A stretch of DNA of 64,000 bases from positions 7,433,214 through 7,497,213 of the forward strand of contig NC_090964.1 in NCBI RefSeq assembly GCF_040807025.1. Direction: 5' to 3'. The notes beneath the pieces were generated by a model. It did no database searches. It was not told the DNA's origin and saw only the letters and a list, made by a program, of their open reading frames with translations. Of this stretch, positions 15,001 to 26,800 are shown piece after piece (position 1 is the first letter of the stretch; each line of letters starts with the position of its first letter). Origin of the DNA: Struthio camelus. Taxonomy: Eukaryota > Chordata > Aves > Struthioniformes > Struthionidae. The position numbers and the translations under genes were made by a program.

Positions 15001-15404
15001 GCGGCGGCGCGGCAGCACCTTGGCCAGCAGCTGCCCCCCTCGGCGGCGGCGGCGGCGGCGGGGCCCGGTGCGGCCTAGCGGCGGATGGGAAGGCGCAGGC
15101 CGCGGGGCGGCCGCCGCGGGGGGCCGGGGCGCCATGTCGCGCCCGCGCGAGCGACCCGCTGACAGGAGCGGTGGGGGGCGGGGCGCGCTGACAGGGCCGC
15201 GCAGGGGCTGCGGCGGGAAGGGATCGGGAGAGGGGGGGAGGGGAGGGCGGCGCGGGTTCCCCCTCCTCCCTCCCTCCCTCCCCCCGCCGCCGCCGCCGCG
15301 CCTCGCCCCGCCGCCGCTCGGTACCTGCCGTAGATGCCCTCGGTGATGCGGTTCCGCTTGAGCGGCCGCCGCAGCTTGCTGCAGTCCGCGCTCCGCCGCT
15401 TCAT
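1..15404 (-). CDS. MACO1: MACO1 (macoilin, TMEM57), coding exons 1-6, 3' part beyond the left edge
   Basis: Macoilin is a multi-pass membrane protein of the ER and nuclear envelope, enriched in neurons, with C-terminal coiled coils. Coding exons read on the minus strand: 15404-15325, 6219-6078, 5373-5247, 3242-3119, 776-598 and 123 to the edge. They total 775 nt (258 codons plus one base), and every junction keeps frame. The start is the family's MKRRSADCSKLRR. The hydrophobic stretches FLYLKFLVVWALVLLADF, FSVFFVCVAFTSNIICLLFI and VCLPTVSLWILFVYIEA are the membrane segments. They are followed by the charged KMRLRKQKEVQKENEFYMQ region and, in exon 6, GLSDMDPSILLQHNGGIP. The coiled-coil half is off-window. 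The frame stays open upstream of the start through GC-rich DNA, but the conserved start is MKRR. Intron 5 uses a GC donor (AAG|GCAAGT). The nearest gene upstream is RH, divergently transcribed. Identity is certain; edges are good to the base where splice consensus is clear. Confidence 0.96.
777..3118 (-). other. MACO1 intron 4
   Basis: This intron is AT-rich and ends in CCTAG before the exon at 776. Apart from a C10/T13 homopolymer junction near 2,626-2,650 I see nothing in it: no exon, RNA gene or transposon. Confidence 0.8.
3243..5246 (-). other. MACO1 intron 3
   Basis: AT-rich intron. The two lysine- and phenylalanine-rich open frames around 4,381-4,793 come from A-rich low-complexity DNA on opposite strands and are not genes. 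Poly-A runs occur near 4,055 and 4,660. Nothing else is supported. The 704 bp intron 2 (5,374-6,077) is equally plain. Confidence 0.8.
10800..10843. repeat. Short tandem duplication, 25 bp period
   Basis: The 19-base string GTATAGAAGAGGATAGCAA occurs exactly at 10,800-10,818 and again at 10,825-10,843, separated by six bases. It lies inside MACO1 intron 1 with no sign of function. Confidence 0.9.
14437..14478. repeat. Perfect 16 bp inverted repeat with 10 nt loop
   Basis: Left arm GTTTTTTACATGCAGA (14,437-14,452) pairs without mismatch with TCTGCATGTAAAAAAC (14,463-14,478) across the spacer CATGTTTGCA. It lies in MACO1 intron 1, about 200 bp from the edge of the CpG island. The arms are too short for a typical miRNA precursor. 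Confidence 0.9.
14680..15404. other. CpG island over MACO1 exon 1 and start of intron 1
   Basis: The stretch is very rich in G, C and CpG, with (GGC)n and (CCG)n runs at 15,045-15,065 and 15,280-15,320. It surrounds the MACO1 initiator exon. The long open frames here on both strands reflect stop-poor GC-rich DNA and have no family resemblance beyond MACO1 exon 1 itself. Confidence 0.88.
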
Positions 15405-16610
15405 CCTCCCGGCCGCCTCCGGCCCGGCCCGGCTCGGCTTGGCCCGGCCCCGCCGCGCTGCCCGGCCCGCCCCGGTCACGGCAGCACCATCCGCCCCCGC
15501 GGGTTTTTTTTTTCTTTTTTTCTTTTTTTTTCCTCCTCGCCCCTTCTCTCGCTGTTTTTTTTTTTTCCGGGAAACAAAGAAATAAAAATAATTCCTGGTC
15601 CGTCCCTCCCCGCCGCGTCCCCCCGCGCAGCCTCCGCGCAGCGCCCCGCCTCCCTCGGCGCTGCCCAATCGGACGGCTGGCTGCCTGAGAATGACGGCTC
15701 GGCCGGCCAATCGGCAGCACGGAAAGGTAGACGGACGGCCGAAGAAGCCCATCGCGACATCAAAAACTTGGTCCCGCCCCACGCTACCGTCTTGCCCACC
15801 CGCGCCTTTGATTGACGGCCACGTGAACCCGTCACGGAAGAGTCTTGGTGAATTGACGGCTGGACGGCCAATCACTGAAGAGGTTTTGTTCTCCTCCCGC
15901 CCACTGTCGTTCTCTGCAGGCTCCCGCCCCATATGGTGATTGACAGCAAGAGTACCCAATAGAAAAGAAGAATAAAAATAAAAGGACAGCTCAGCTATCC
16001 ATTCGGAAGCGGAAGAAGGAGGGCTTAATTTCCTCTGTCAGCGTAGCGCTCAAGTACTGCCCTGCACTTGATTGACAGTCCCACTGGCAAATCGGCTGTT
16101 AGGGAAGGGAAAAAGGACGTCTCAGGGTGCAAAGGTAAGAGGAGACAGCTGGTCGCACCCTGTCCTTCCCCCCCACGTAACGCAGCTCTGTCCAGACGGC
16201 CCATAGGGGAAGAGAAAGAAAAAAAAAAACCAAACCTTCGCGTGACTGAGGGGCGTCTCCCACCAATAAGGGAAGAACACAGGAGAGTGACAGTTAGCCA
16301 GCCCAATCCTGGCGCAGAAAACAGAAGGGGCGGGGCGAATGTGCCCCTCTTTCCCCGATCGGCCCAAAGACGGACGGTGGCTGGAGATGGGCCAATCAGA
16401 GCCCACGGGAGGGGGGGAGACCGGCCCTCGGCCAATGGGAGGCTAGTCCCTAAGGGAGGCCAGTGAGGAGGGAACGGATGCTCAGCCAATGGGCGGCGGG
16501 CGGGGCCGGGCCGGGCCGCCGCCACCGTCACTGCGCGGGGCTGCCTAGTCACGGCCCCCTCCCCCCGCCCCCCCCGCTTCCCGCCTCCGTGAGGAGACCA
16601 ATGGCGGCCG
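15405..16610. promoter_or_regulatory. MACO1 CpG promoter with CCAAT-box array and PBX/PREP decamers
   Basis: Upstream of the MACO1 start, ten CCAAT pentamers lie on the plus strand at 15,665, 15,707, 15,868, 15,956, 16,263, 16,303, 16,392, 16,432, 16,486 and 16,598. These are ATTGG when read in the MACO1 direction. CCAAT is the NF-Y core. Two exact TGATTGACAG decamers (15,937 and 16,069) match the PBX-PREP/MEIS consensus. A one-base variant at 15,809 is followed by the E-box CACGTG at 15,820. An ATGGCGGC (YY1-like) element follows the last CCAAT. There is no clear TATA box. The region could also start a transcript to the right, but no coding exon follows. Confidence 0.8.
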
Positions 16611-17100
16611 GCAGGCCCGAGGGGAGCGGCCGTTGGGGCTGGCGGCGGGGCCGTGGAGCCCGGCGCCTAACGGGCCTCGTGAGAGGAGGCTGCGGCGGCG
16701 CTGGGGCTGAGCGCGGGGCCCCATAGGGCGGGCAGGCAGGCGGGGAGCGAGGCCGCTTGTCCGCGCAGCTCGGGGCGCGGGCAGAGCCCTGGTTTGCAGG
16801 TGACGCCGACGTTTCGCTGTGGCGGAGGCCGCCGAGCCTTCTGCTGGAGGCACGTTACTCTGAGCGGTGCTGTCTGCCTGCAGCGTCCCGAGGGAGAAAC
16901 CCGGGTGGATTCGTAGCCTCTGGGGCAGCTGCTGCGTTTTCCCTTTGGGTGTTAGGCTGACAAGGGGTTTGGTAACACGTGGCAGAAGGACTAATGGTAT
17001 GCGTTTCATCGGGGCAAAACGGCGGAAGGTGTCCTGGGTCATCCTGCGCCTGGGCAGGAGTCCTAAGGGTTCGCCTTGCAAGAAACAGATGAGGGCCAAT
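16611..17100. other. Right shoulder of the MACO1 CpG island
   Basis: GC-rich DNA fading into ordinary sequence. It contains a plausible donor (TTTGCAG|GTGACG near 16,799) that could belong to a divergent non-coding first exon. No protein-coding exon is recognisable. Confidence 0.45.
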
Positions 17101-19140
17101 TAGGTATATGGCCCTCTTAAACCACAGAGGCACACTGCATTGGTTAGATAAATCAGTTTCTGAATCGCTGTTTCAGCTGTTGTCTTTTCCTTATGTAGAG
17201 AAAGTTCACCTGGTTCATTCTGCTTCTGTCCGAATTACCTGCATGACCACAGAATTCCTGTGAAAAGAAGCTCAATGTAGGTCTTTCTGCACTGGGCTTC
17301 TAGAATTAGGGTGGCGCTCTGCATGTTCAGGAAAGTCCCTTAAATGTTTTGCAGTCTCTGAAAGAGAGGTAAGGATTTTCTTCCTTAACATAGGGGTTTT
17401 ATTAGGCCTAAGTAAAAGCTGGTAAAGTCATTTGATATTGAATGTGAGGGAAGTGCAAAGTATCACCATAAATATAAACTTTTCACAAATCACTTGAAAA
17501 CTATCACTGTGCCAAGTAGCCTGGGTTTAGAGAAATCAAGTCACTTCTTCCACTTCTGAGCTGGGAGAAGTTACAGGAAACTGTCAGTTTAAATAATACC
17601 TTCAGATGGTTATTTAGTGCAAATTTTCAGTACTAGATGACAAACTGTGGTTTTTTTTTCTCCTATGCTTCACTTTGTCTTGTAGACGTTCTTTCTTGAA
17701 TGCGCCCTTTCTATCTTTTTATACTTGGAGGAGCTTCTTTCCTTTCTCTCTTCTCCGTTTCCAGCTGCAAATTCTTTACTCTTTCTGTCACCCCCTCATG
17801 CTTCCACGTTACTTTGATGGGGCTGCAGTATATCTGCGTTTTCCTAATGTGGCTGTCAGGAGTTCTTTGAAGAATGTGTGGGTTTTTCGGGACTCCGTGT
17901 GGATGAGTTACCAAATATGAGTGAACTTCTGGAATTTTTATGCATACATTTTTGTCTGATACATATTACTTTCACCAGTAGGTGGCTTTCTGTCCGTTTG
18001 TTTGCATTGTTAGTATCTCAAATCCCATCATGGAAAACACTCAAATTGAGGTGGCCTCAAAGTAGAAAGACTGAGGCATGCTTATAGTGTTTTGATCTCA
18101 AGCTATCTGAACAGAGAAAGATTCAGTTTGCCAAAAGCACAGTGAATAGTGAGAAGATTGGAACGTTCAAATTATGGACTCATTAATTGTCCGTCCTCAA
18201 TAGCAAAATAATCTTATCTAACAAATTAAAATGCCTGTGCATAGAGATATACTGCACATAGTTAGCTTCCACCACACTGCCCTCCTCAAAAGACTCCCAT
18301 TTTTTCTTTTTAAAAAAAAAAAATCCATAGTATGTTAGCTATGTGCCTACCAAAAGGCTCAGAAATCATAAGGCAATAAGTACCTTATAGGCATAACGTG
18401 GTAATAGAGGTCGATGAATTTCTGGATGCAGGTGAAGTCTGAATTAAAGAAAGAATCAATAATATGTGGATCTGTGATTTGGTTCTCAGTTCAAAGCCTG
18501 CAGCTTGGCTGCACCCAAGCCCTCCAGGCCACAGCTATAAGAGGAGGATGTAAAACAATCCGTTTACCCCTTTGATTTGGGGTTGGCAGCTCACTCAGGC
18601 TATTGCAGAGACACATGACTCTGAATGGTGCTGTCTATCTGCTACTGCCGGACCTGGGGATTGCCCAGTGTTCACAGTAGCTGTTTCTGTGGCCATACCA
18701 TTGAGTGATAGACCTACCTTTCCAGTAGCTTAGGGAGGCTGCTTTATCTCTGTGTGCCCACTACTTCTCTGGTATTGTTTGGATCCATTGTGTATGAGCA
18801 GGTTTGTACTGGGAGGCGGGTGAGCAGCTAGCCTAACTAACCCAAGAATTGTGTTAAGAATCTCAACTGGACCTTTCCTGACCTTTGTGGGAAGGGACTC
18901 AGATCGAGGATGGATACCAGTAATGTAAATCAGTCCATGATTTTCTGCGGAGTTCATCATCCTACTGTTATGAGTTCATGTTCTTTGTGCAATTGAGCTG
19001 CTCTGTAAGGCTTGCCAGCAGTTCATATGCTGTGTGGATAGTGTCCTGGAGCATTAGCATATTGACATTTCGATATGTCTGTGTTCCTGAGAACTTTTGA
19101 CTTCAGTCCATGTCAGTTGGGGTAAGCCTGAGCTTCTGAC
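17101..19140. other. Intergenic, MACO1 promoter to RH
   Basis: Unique-looking sequence of moderate AT content with no ORF of family resemblance, RNA gene or transposon that I can name. A 25 bp stretch near 18,616 resembles one at 16,856 in the CpG-island shoulder. Confidence 0.7.
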
Positions 19141-19300
19141 CTGCCACAGATAAGGAGCTACTCCTTGCTGACGCCTCTTGGGCTTTTTATCTGAGTTTTT
19201 ATTCCCCCTCACCCCATTTCTATTGGTTTAAGGTTCCTGGAACGTTCTTATAGAAGAGAAATACTGATGCACTTGTGCTTAATGTACTCTCTAGTGCACA
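19141..19300 (+). promoter_or_regulatory. RH proximal promoter and 5' UTR, erythroid-type
   Basis: Within 160 bp of the RH start codon are AGATAAG (19,148-19,154), TTATCT (19,187-19,192, a GATA site in reverse) and CACCCC (19,210-19,215). GATA plus CACCC boxes are the usual make-up of erythroid promoters, and mammalian RH genes are GATA-1 driven. There is no CpG island. The transcription start itself cannot be placed. Confidence 0.5.
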
Positions 19301-20837
19301 ATGCCTTCTAAATACCGCAATTTCCGAAACAGTGTGCCTTGGCTAATCTTTTTTTTGGAAGTTGTTTTTATCATCCTCTTTTACTTTTTGTTCTCAGATG
19401 GTGATACATCCGGATCAAAAATCTCCTACCCAGGTAAGATTGCTAGCCTGGCTGTGAAAGGAAGGGCTTAGTGTGTGCTTTTATTTTACAGCGCAATGGA
19501 GATGTGACTGGACAGCCTTGTGTATATGTTACTATTCTTTAAGCACCCTACCTTGCCATATATTGTGTGTAGATATTGATATTAAGGCAAACACAGTGAA
19601 CATGGGTGTGTGTGATGCTAAGTTGCATTGCTGATCTGTTTTCTCTTGCCTGTTTGTTGTATCTTGACTCCTATGAACGTTGTAAACTTTGGAGAGGAGG
19701 CACTGTCTCTGTTAAGTGCCTAACCCTGTGAGGTCTTGGCCTGCAAAGGTGCTGTTGTGCTACCAAATAAGAATTCAGGACAGCAGTGTTTTCCATTTGG
19801 ATCCTTAATGTACATAAGTGAAGTTAATGCATTGGAATTAATGGTTTAAATATAGCCAAGACATGTATTTTATGCACTGATCAAGGAACATATTAGCAGA
19901 TCTTGCTACAGCCACGGCGTATGACATATTTACAGTGCTGTGAAAATATGAGCTGATTAATCCTCATGACATTCTTGTGTTACCCTTTCCATTTTATAGC
20001 TGGGAAAATGAGATCTATTTTAATATTTTGCTGGGTGTAGAGGCTTGCACAACCATAGGAGAATATGACTATTAGCATATCCCAAGGGGCAGTTCCAGGC
20101 CTACAGATCCAAGAGCTTATATCTTGGACAACCTCTTCCTTTTATGCAGGGTTGCATAAAGGTTTCCATATTGAACTCCTTTTGCTGCTATCTCTGCCCC
20201 TTTTCTCCTACCCAGATGAGTTACAAGAAGGCACTTGTATGATGTCCTCATTTCTTCCCTAACGCCTGCAAGGAATGAATCAGCAGTAGTTCACAATAAC
20301 CTTTTCCTGAAAAGTCCAGCTTAAGCTCTTTAAATTCATCTCTCAGGAGAAATGTATGTTCTAATTTCATTGCTATAACCTCATCCTTCATTGCTGTCCT
20401 TCTGCTGTTTGACTCCTCAACTCCCCCTCTGTCCTCCGCCCCCTCCCTTACTCCCCCACCCCTATGGCATCCCTTCTGAGGTAGGTTTGTAAAATTAAGT
20501 TCAGGCTAAGGGTGTTGTCTTTCTGATTACTTATGGATCAGAAAGAAAGCTTTGGGATGCTTTAAACGTACTAAAAGATAATGGCACAAGAGGAGCTGTT
20601 TCTAACCCTGATCAGGCGATCATCTACGTGTGCAAATAACTAGATCTGGGAATAATCTTCAAGGGGATGACAGAGAGAGAGAGTTTTTTCAAGAATCTTC
20701 AGATGTTTTTGCCAGGATCTTTCCTCGGTATATTACAGACTATAAAACCGAACATGTACTTTGCTTTTAGCAATAACTTTTAATTTGTATATCACATAAA
20801 CCAGACTGCTTCTGGCTAGACATGCTCTGAGTATGTC

Positions 20838-20887
<50 letters not shown>

Positions 20888-23800
20888 GGTTCGGAATCAA
20901 AGCGGAGCATGGGCATTGTCTGTTTTGGTATGGAGACTTGAATGATATCCAGGGAAATGTTTCTTAGCAGAAAGAGCTGCGTTTGGAAGTGGTTCTGCAT
21001 AACGGAATTTTACCTTGCATACTGCTCGTCCCCTCTTGATGGATTTCACTGAGGAGAAAGGTGCCAGGGCTTTTAAAGAGAGAGGAGAACAAAAAGTGTA
21101 TATTATTGGCCCTGGACTTTTTTCCAGTTGCTCTAGTTTAAAGCTACGGTCATTGAAATGGATTTGGTTTTGTTACAGCGTTAGATTCTTTGCTTTTTTT
21201 TCAAACTGACTGCAGGAGATGAGTTTGAAAGCATTACCAAGCCCCTCACATGGTTGTTATTATCTGTCTCTCGTTGCGCTTTTAACAGCTTCATCTCTTT
21301 CTAAAAAATAGCTGTTATCTACTATTTTGCAAGTATTTACTTGTTAGCCCTTCCAGTGCCTTATAGGAATATAAATCTTGTCATTTTTCAATTGTGGACA
21401 GGAAAATTTGAGACATGGTAAGGTGAATAGCCCAAGGCTGCGTGGTGAGGCAGAGAAGAGAACAGATTTGGGAATTTTGGGGATTCAAGCTCTGACCTTA
21501 AGCCTGCGAGGGCACCCAAATTTTTATCTAAAGGCTTCTTAGTTAATTGTGGTTGTTTTATTTACCAGAAATACAGTCTGCTTTGATAACTTCACTGCTC
21601 TCTTGGTCTTCTCTGCCGTTCAGCCTTTCAAGATGTCAACCAAATGATGATTTTTGGACTTGGCTTTTTCCTGGCGTTCCTGAAAAGATATGGATTTAGC
21701 AGCGTTGGATTCAATCTCCTGATCATTGTACTTGGTGTCCAGTGGTCTGTGCTGACAGAAGCCGTGTTCCAAAGCACAAAGGAAGATGATCTGACAAGGT
21801 AAGCGGTCCATTTTAAAATAGGAATAATCTAGAGCTGCTGACCGACCGCTTTTTGTCAAGGCCTTCTGATACTAATCTATTTGCAAATTAGTACAGTTGT
21901 ATTGGCAGACTTGTATTGGTGGGCTTTGGAGTTTTAAGTACCTTTTGCTGTCTGTCATTCTCGTGAGGCTAACCTGATCTGGATTTTTTTTTTTCCTCTT
22001 TTCTTTTATTACAGCATAACAAAGGCTGCTGTGAGTATGACTGCTGTGGTCATCTCCTCTTCAGCTGTTCTTGGGAAAGCTAATCCTATCCAACTGATTG
22101 TGATGACAGTTGTGGAAATAACAGCTTTCCGTTTGAGCAGATGGATCAACACGACGTTCCTGAAGGTACAGTCCTGTCATTTCCAGGCATGTGGGGAAAG
22201 GTTTCACTGGGACTTTGGAAATGCTGCCTTTTGATAGCTTGATGTTGATGCTATGCTGACAGGAACCCACCAGTGTATTTTATCTGATTCAAATTAGACT
22301 GTGGGGCTATGTTTTCACTAAGAGATGAAGTCTGACTTTGGGAGCACACTTAAGCACTGTAAACTCCAAAACTTGCAAGCTCTACATCTGCATAATTGGC
22401 TGTTTCTTGGGCTTAAAGGATGAGCTGATGGATTGGGTTGTAGTGCATATAGCCTTCCCCATGCCTTGACCATCCATTTTTATGAGCTTCATTGAGCCTA
22501 GATAAATTAATTAATGAGTCATGCTTAAACTGAGCTATGTCAAGACTTGCAACAAAGAGTTCCTGTGGCGTGAAATTAGTCACACATTTGATTTTCTATT
22601 GATACAGGTTGGAGACAGTGCCAGTATGATGCATGTTCACCTGTTCGGAGCCTTCTTTGGTCTGGCAGTCTCCTTGTGCTTCTCGAAGCCTTCACCAAAC
22701 TCTGAGAAGGAAGCGAGTACCCAGAAGTCGGATTTATTGTCAATATTGGGTAAGGCATTCACTTCAGTGTCTCAGTTGGAAGGAAAGATTGCAGTGAGAG
22801 CGTGAGGAAGGCTTTTGAGGGTTGACCACAGTTCACTGAAACTTTTTCCTCTGAAGTGCAGGTCTCAATGCAGCCAAGCATAGAAAAACTGCTGCTGTTG
22901 GTGTGGTGGGTGGTTTCTGACAAAGAGTTGGTGAGTCTCAGCATGTTTCCTATCAATCAAGCACATAAGACCCCCCTACAACGGCCATAGCTTGGTTTCC
23001 TTTTGTCAGTCTCAGTAGAGAGGCTATGGCAGGTTTATTGTTCCCGCTCCAAAGTAAGTTGCACGCTTTGGGCTTGTATAGGCATATTGGTAGTGGACCT
23101 ATGTACCGAAGTTGATGTCGTTACTGGCATTTCAGTAGTGTATAGAGTTTCCAACTGGACCCAAGGCTCAGCTTTCCAAGGTGGTGTACAGAGATATAAA
23201 AAGATGGTCCCTGCCTAAGTAGTGTAAATAGAAAGATAAAAGCCTACTGAAGGGTGGGGAGTACTATACAGACAAGCACACAGAAAGGAGCCGAGTGATG
23301 ACAGGCTGAATGCATGAGAGTTCCAAAGCAATTTGGTTTCCTTTTTATTATGACTTCTGTAACAAAACTGCCACCAACTGAACTAAAACTGCCACTAGCT
23401 GGACTAAGGATTTTCTGCGAAAGCCCATGTCATGTAATTCCCAGTCAGTCTTCACCCAGTTTAAGAAAAGAGAAATGTAAATGCTGCTCGTTTGAGTTCC
23501 CAGAGTTCTCGATCTGCTGGAGAATTCCAGGAGATCACTATTTTAATCTAACTCATCCAGGCACTGTTAAAGCCTTCATTATAATTTTAGCGCAACTTGC
23601 TGCACCCAAGTGCTTGCTATCTGAAGTAATTATATCGCTGTGTGAATAATTCCTGAGGTAACACAGGCGGAAAGGAATGACTGAGCAGGCAAATTCCCGA
23701 TCGTTCCTTTTTTACATCCTGCCTTGGAGGGCTGAGTGAAGAATGCTGAGGTCTTCACCTTGAAAATTTGGACCCATAATGTGAATCTCTTATTTCCATA

Positions 23801-26800
23801 ACTGAGCAGTTATTGGTAAGAATGTTTCAATGAGACTAGTAGACTTTTTTTGTGACTAATTACCTAGTCAATGGGAATAGAAGAGAATGATCTTAGTGTA
23901 GATGGTTCTACCAGCCATCACTACTACCATAGGTTTTGAATTGCGAAAATGGCAATTTAGTCCCGTATCTTGGTTGTAACAGACCCACCTCAAGCACGCA
24001 TAAGACCTTTCATTTGTTGGTATTAGACTGTTACGGCAAGGTTGTTTCTTTTTGAACATCTGGGGGCTGTAGCCTCCAAACCAATAAACCTGACAAGCTT
24101 CCTCTGAGACAGATGCAGATGTAGTGCTTATTCACAGACAGATGGAATTCAGCCCCGAACAAACCCACCGTACCAACTGAGTGTTAAGTTTTTTAAATAG
24201 GATATAAATATGGCTTAAACTCAGTGGACCATGTGGTACACAGGACGCTTTGTAAAGTTCTACTAATGTTCATTTGCTCTAGGCAGGAAGACAGAAACAT
24301 GGGTAAGGGGGAGAGTGCAAATGGGAGAAGAGGGGACAGATCAAGAGGTAAAGGATCAGTGATTCAAAGATGGATTTGGAGTCTAGAAAGCCTAAAAGCA
24401 ACAAGGAGCAAGACGCCTGTGTTTTCCTCTTACTGATGGACGTGAAGACAGGGATGTTAACCTCTCTTTTAATTGTAACCTTTCTACTGTCTATGCACAT
24501 AAAGCTACAGTACATTCTAAGAACACCTTAGCACCATTGACTCTCTGAGACTATTGCATTTGAACTTGAGATAAAATTACAGATGCTTTTTACGTAGCAT
24601 GACTTAGCATGTTAGTTGCTCTAGTGAATATGCTGTAGTGAGCCTCCCAAACGTATTTTAAGGATGAATTCAAAACACTGACTGTAAACAGCCTGCATCC
24701 ACCATCTGTTTTCTTGCTTGCAGTAGGGAAGTTCGTAGGGCCAAGACTGAGGGTATAGAATTACCTACAAATTGAGGGTACTGCTAAAGAAAAGAGAAGA
24801 AACATGTTCAGACTGTAGGGATAGACTACAAGCAATGAACTTGTGAAGAAGTCAGGTTCTCAAGTTTCTCCTTCATAGAAATAGCACTACATTTGTAGGA
24901 AAACAGCAGCTAGGAACATGATCTGGCTAGATAATATCACTTTGCTGGGAATCCTATCAGTTTTTCAGATCAAATCAAGGTTAATGGCCCAAAAATCTTG
25001 TCTGAGGGGCATGCGTGGTTGTCACTCCCTTGGTGCACAGAAGGGATTGAAGAGAGCAACAGAAGCCGAGATAAGCCTGTGCAAATGCAGTGGCTGCCAG
25101 GGTTGATAGAAGCTGGATTTAACCATTGTTGCTTTACAGTGACGTTGCCTGTGTCATTTCTTAGTTGACGTGAACAAAAACATTTAAAATTTTACTTGTA
25201 AGATGAAATGCGCAAGGGACTGCTTCCTCTGTGGCATGGAAAATAGAACATTAAGTATGAAAGTTGCCTAAAACCCCTTTGCAGTAATGACTGGACAAAG
25301 AAAATAAAATGCAGCTTATCTGCGCTGTTATCTGTGCACTTAAAACTACATGGAGCTCAGAAGGTTCATAGCCTTTGGGAGCAGAGGCATAGACCGAAAT
25401 GTGTTGTCCAACTCTGATGTAGTGGGAGGCCACTTACGTCCCTCTGCTGGTTGGAATTTGATCTGCACACGTATATGCATAGGTACATGCAGGAAGAGTG
25501 TACGCTGTCAAGCAGTAAACTTGTCTGTAGAGGAGGGGACTCCTAAATGCTGATAATAAGGGCCTAGCTCCCTGGTTTCAGAAGAACCTGGTTTCATTCC
25601 TAACCGACAGTAAAGTCGGTGTGGCTAATGGAAGCGTGACAGTGTCCATCCTTTTTACAGGAGGAAAGTGAATTGCTCTTTTGAACCCTTATACTGGGGA
25701 GTAGCTTTTCAGGAGATTATGACTCTTTTACGAATAACAAGACGTATAAGCTGTGTACAGCTGAGCTGATGAAGCACAGTCACCTTAGGTCAAGCTGGTT
25801 TCATTCTAGCTGTAGATGTTCAGTGCTATTGAACACCTGTTTCAAAATACCTGTGCAGAGCAGGCCAGATGTTGGTCGTTAGGAAGTGAACAGTGGAATT
25901 GTTCCCAGTAATGTTTAAGGGGAAAATAGATATGACAGAGTAGATGTTAAAGACGTTCTTGAAAAGCGTTAAGCACATCCTGCCTTAAAAGCCTTCAGTT
26001 CTTGTAGGCTCTCAACTCTGAAGGACCAGCTAGATGCCAATACAGCTGTGTTTTTGCTATGTGTGTGACATTGCACGATACCAAGTGTCTGCGGAGGTTT
26101 CAGTATAGCAGTCAGCTATCACGGCTGTCTGCACTGTGAAGTATTATCTGTTGTTCACAGGGTGGGTGTTACAGGGGATGGAGCATGTGAGCTGGAGCCT
26201 TTCAGAGACAACCTATGATGGGCTCACTGTGTTTGAGAGTATGTAAATAATGGTTGCTTGTCTTTGTCTCCAAGGCACTCTCTTTCTATGGGTGTTCTGG
26301 CCAAGCTTCAATTCTGTACTAGCTGTGGAGAAGAAGAATACTATAATCTACAACACCTACTTTGCACTTGCAGTAAGTGCTGTAACTGCCTTCGCCTTGT
26401 CTGTTCTGACCACGAAAGATGGAAAACTCAGAATGGTAAGACGTGAGAGAAAATCATGGGGAAACTATGTTTTTTGATTACTCATGGAATACACTGGAAG
26501 TATGATAGCTGTTAAGTAAAAATAAAGCCAAGTCTTTGGCCTGACAGCAATCATAAGTCTCCCAAACAGAACACTGAAATTGTAACTTAGAAATTATGTA
26601 CTCAAAGATTGTAATTCACAGGATACAGAGGCCCAAATTCACACTAAGAAGATCCTACTTGCATGGGAATAGCACTCTATGATGTTGGGCTGCAATAAGA
26701 CAAGCAAGGATTGACTTCTCGCTCTGTGTTTTTGTTGTGTTATTTTACAGACCGATATCTGCAATGCAACGCTAGCCGGTGGGGTTGCTGTTGGCTATAC

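Larger units (their letters stand above)
6220..15324 (-). other. MACO1 intron 1
   Basis: This 9.1 kb intron separates the first coding exon from the exon starting STFLYLKF. It is AT-rich with scattered poly-A and poly-T runs. I found no ORF with family resemblance, no RNA gene and no recognisable mobile element. It holds a 25 bp-period duplication near 10.8 kb and a 16 bp stem-loop at 14,437-14,478. The last 600 bp next to exon 1 belong to the CpG island. Confidence 0.85.

Noticed and set aside
14564-15346. 260-codon plus-strand frame antisense to MACO1 exon 1
   Set aside because: Arginine/proline-rich GC artefact overlapping a certain minus-strand exon, with no family resemblance.
15405-15959. 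In-frame open sequence upstream of the MACO1 start on the minus strand
   Set aside because: The frame is open to 15,959, but the macoilin family starts at MKRR. The upstream residues are low-complexity (KKKKKRKK) or promoter-coded.
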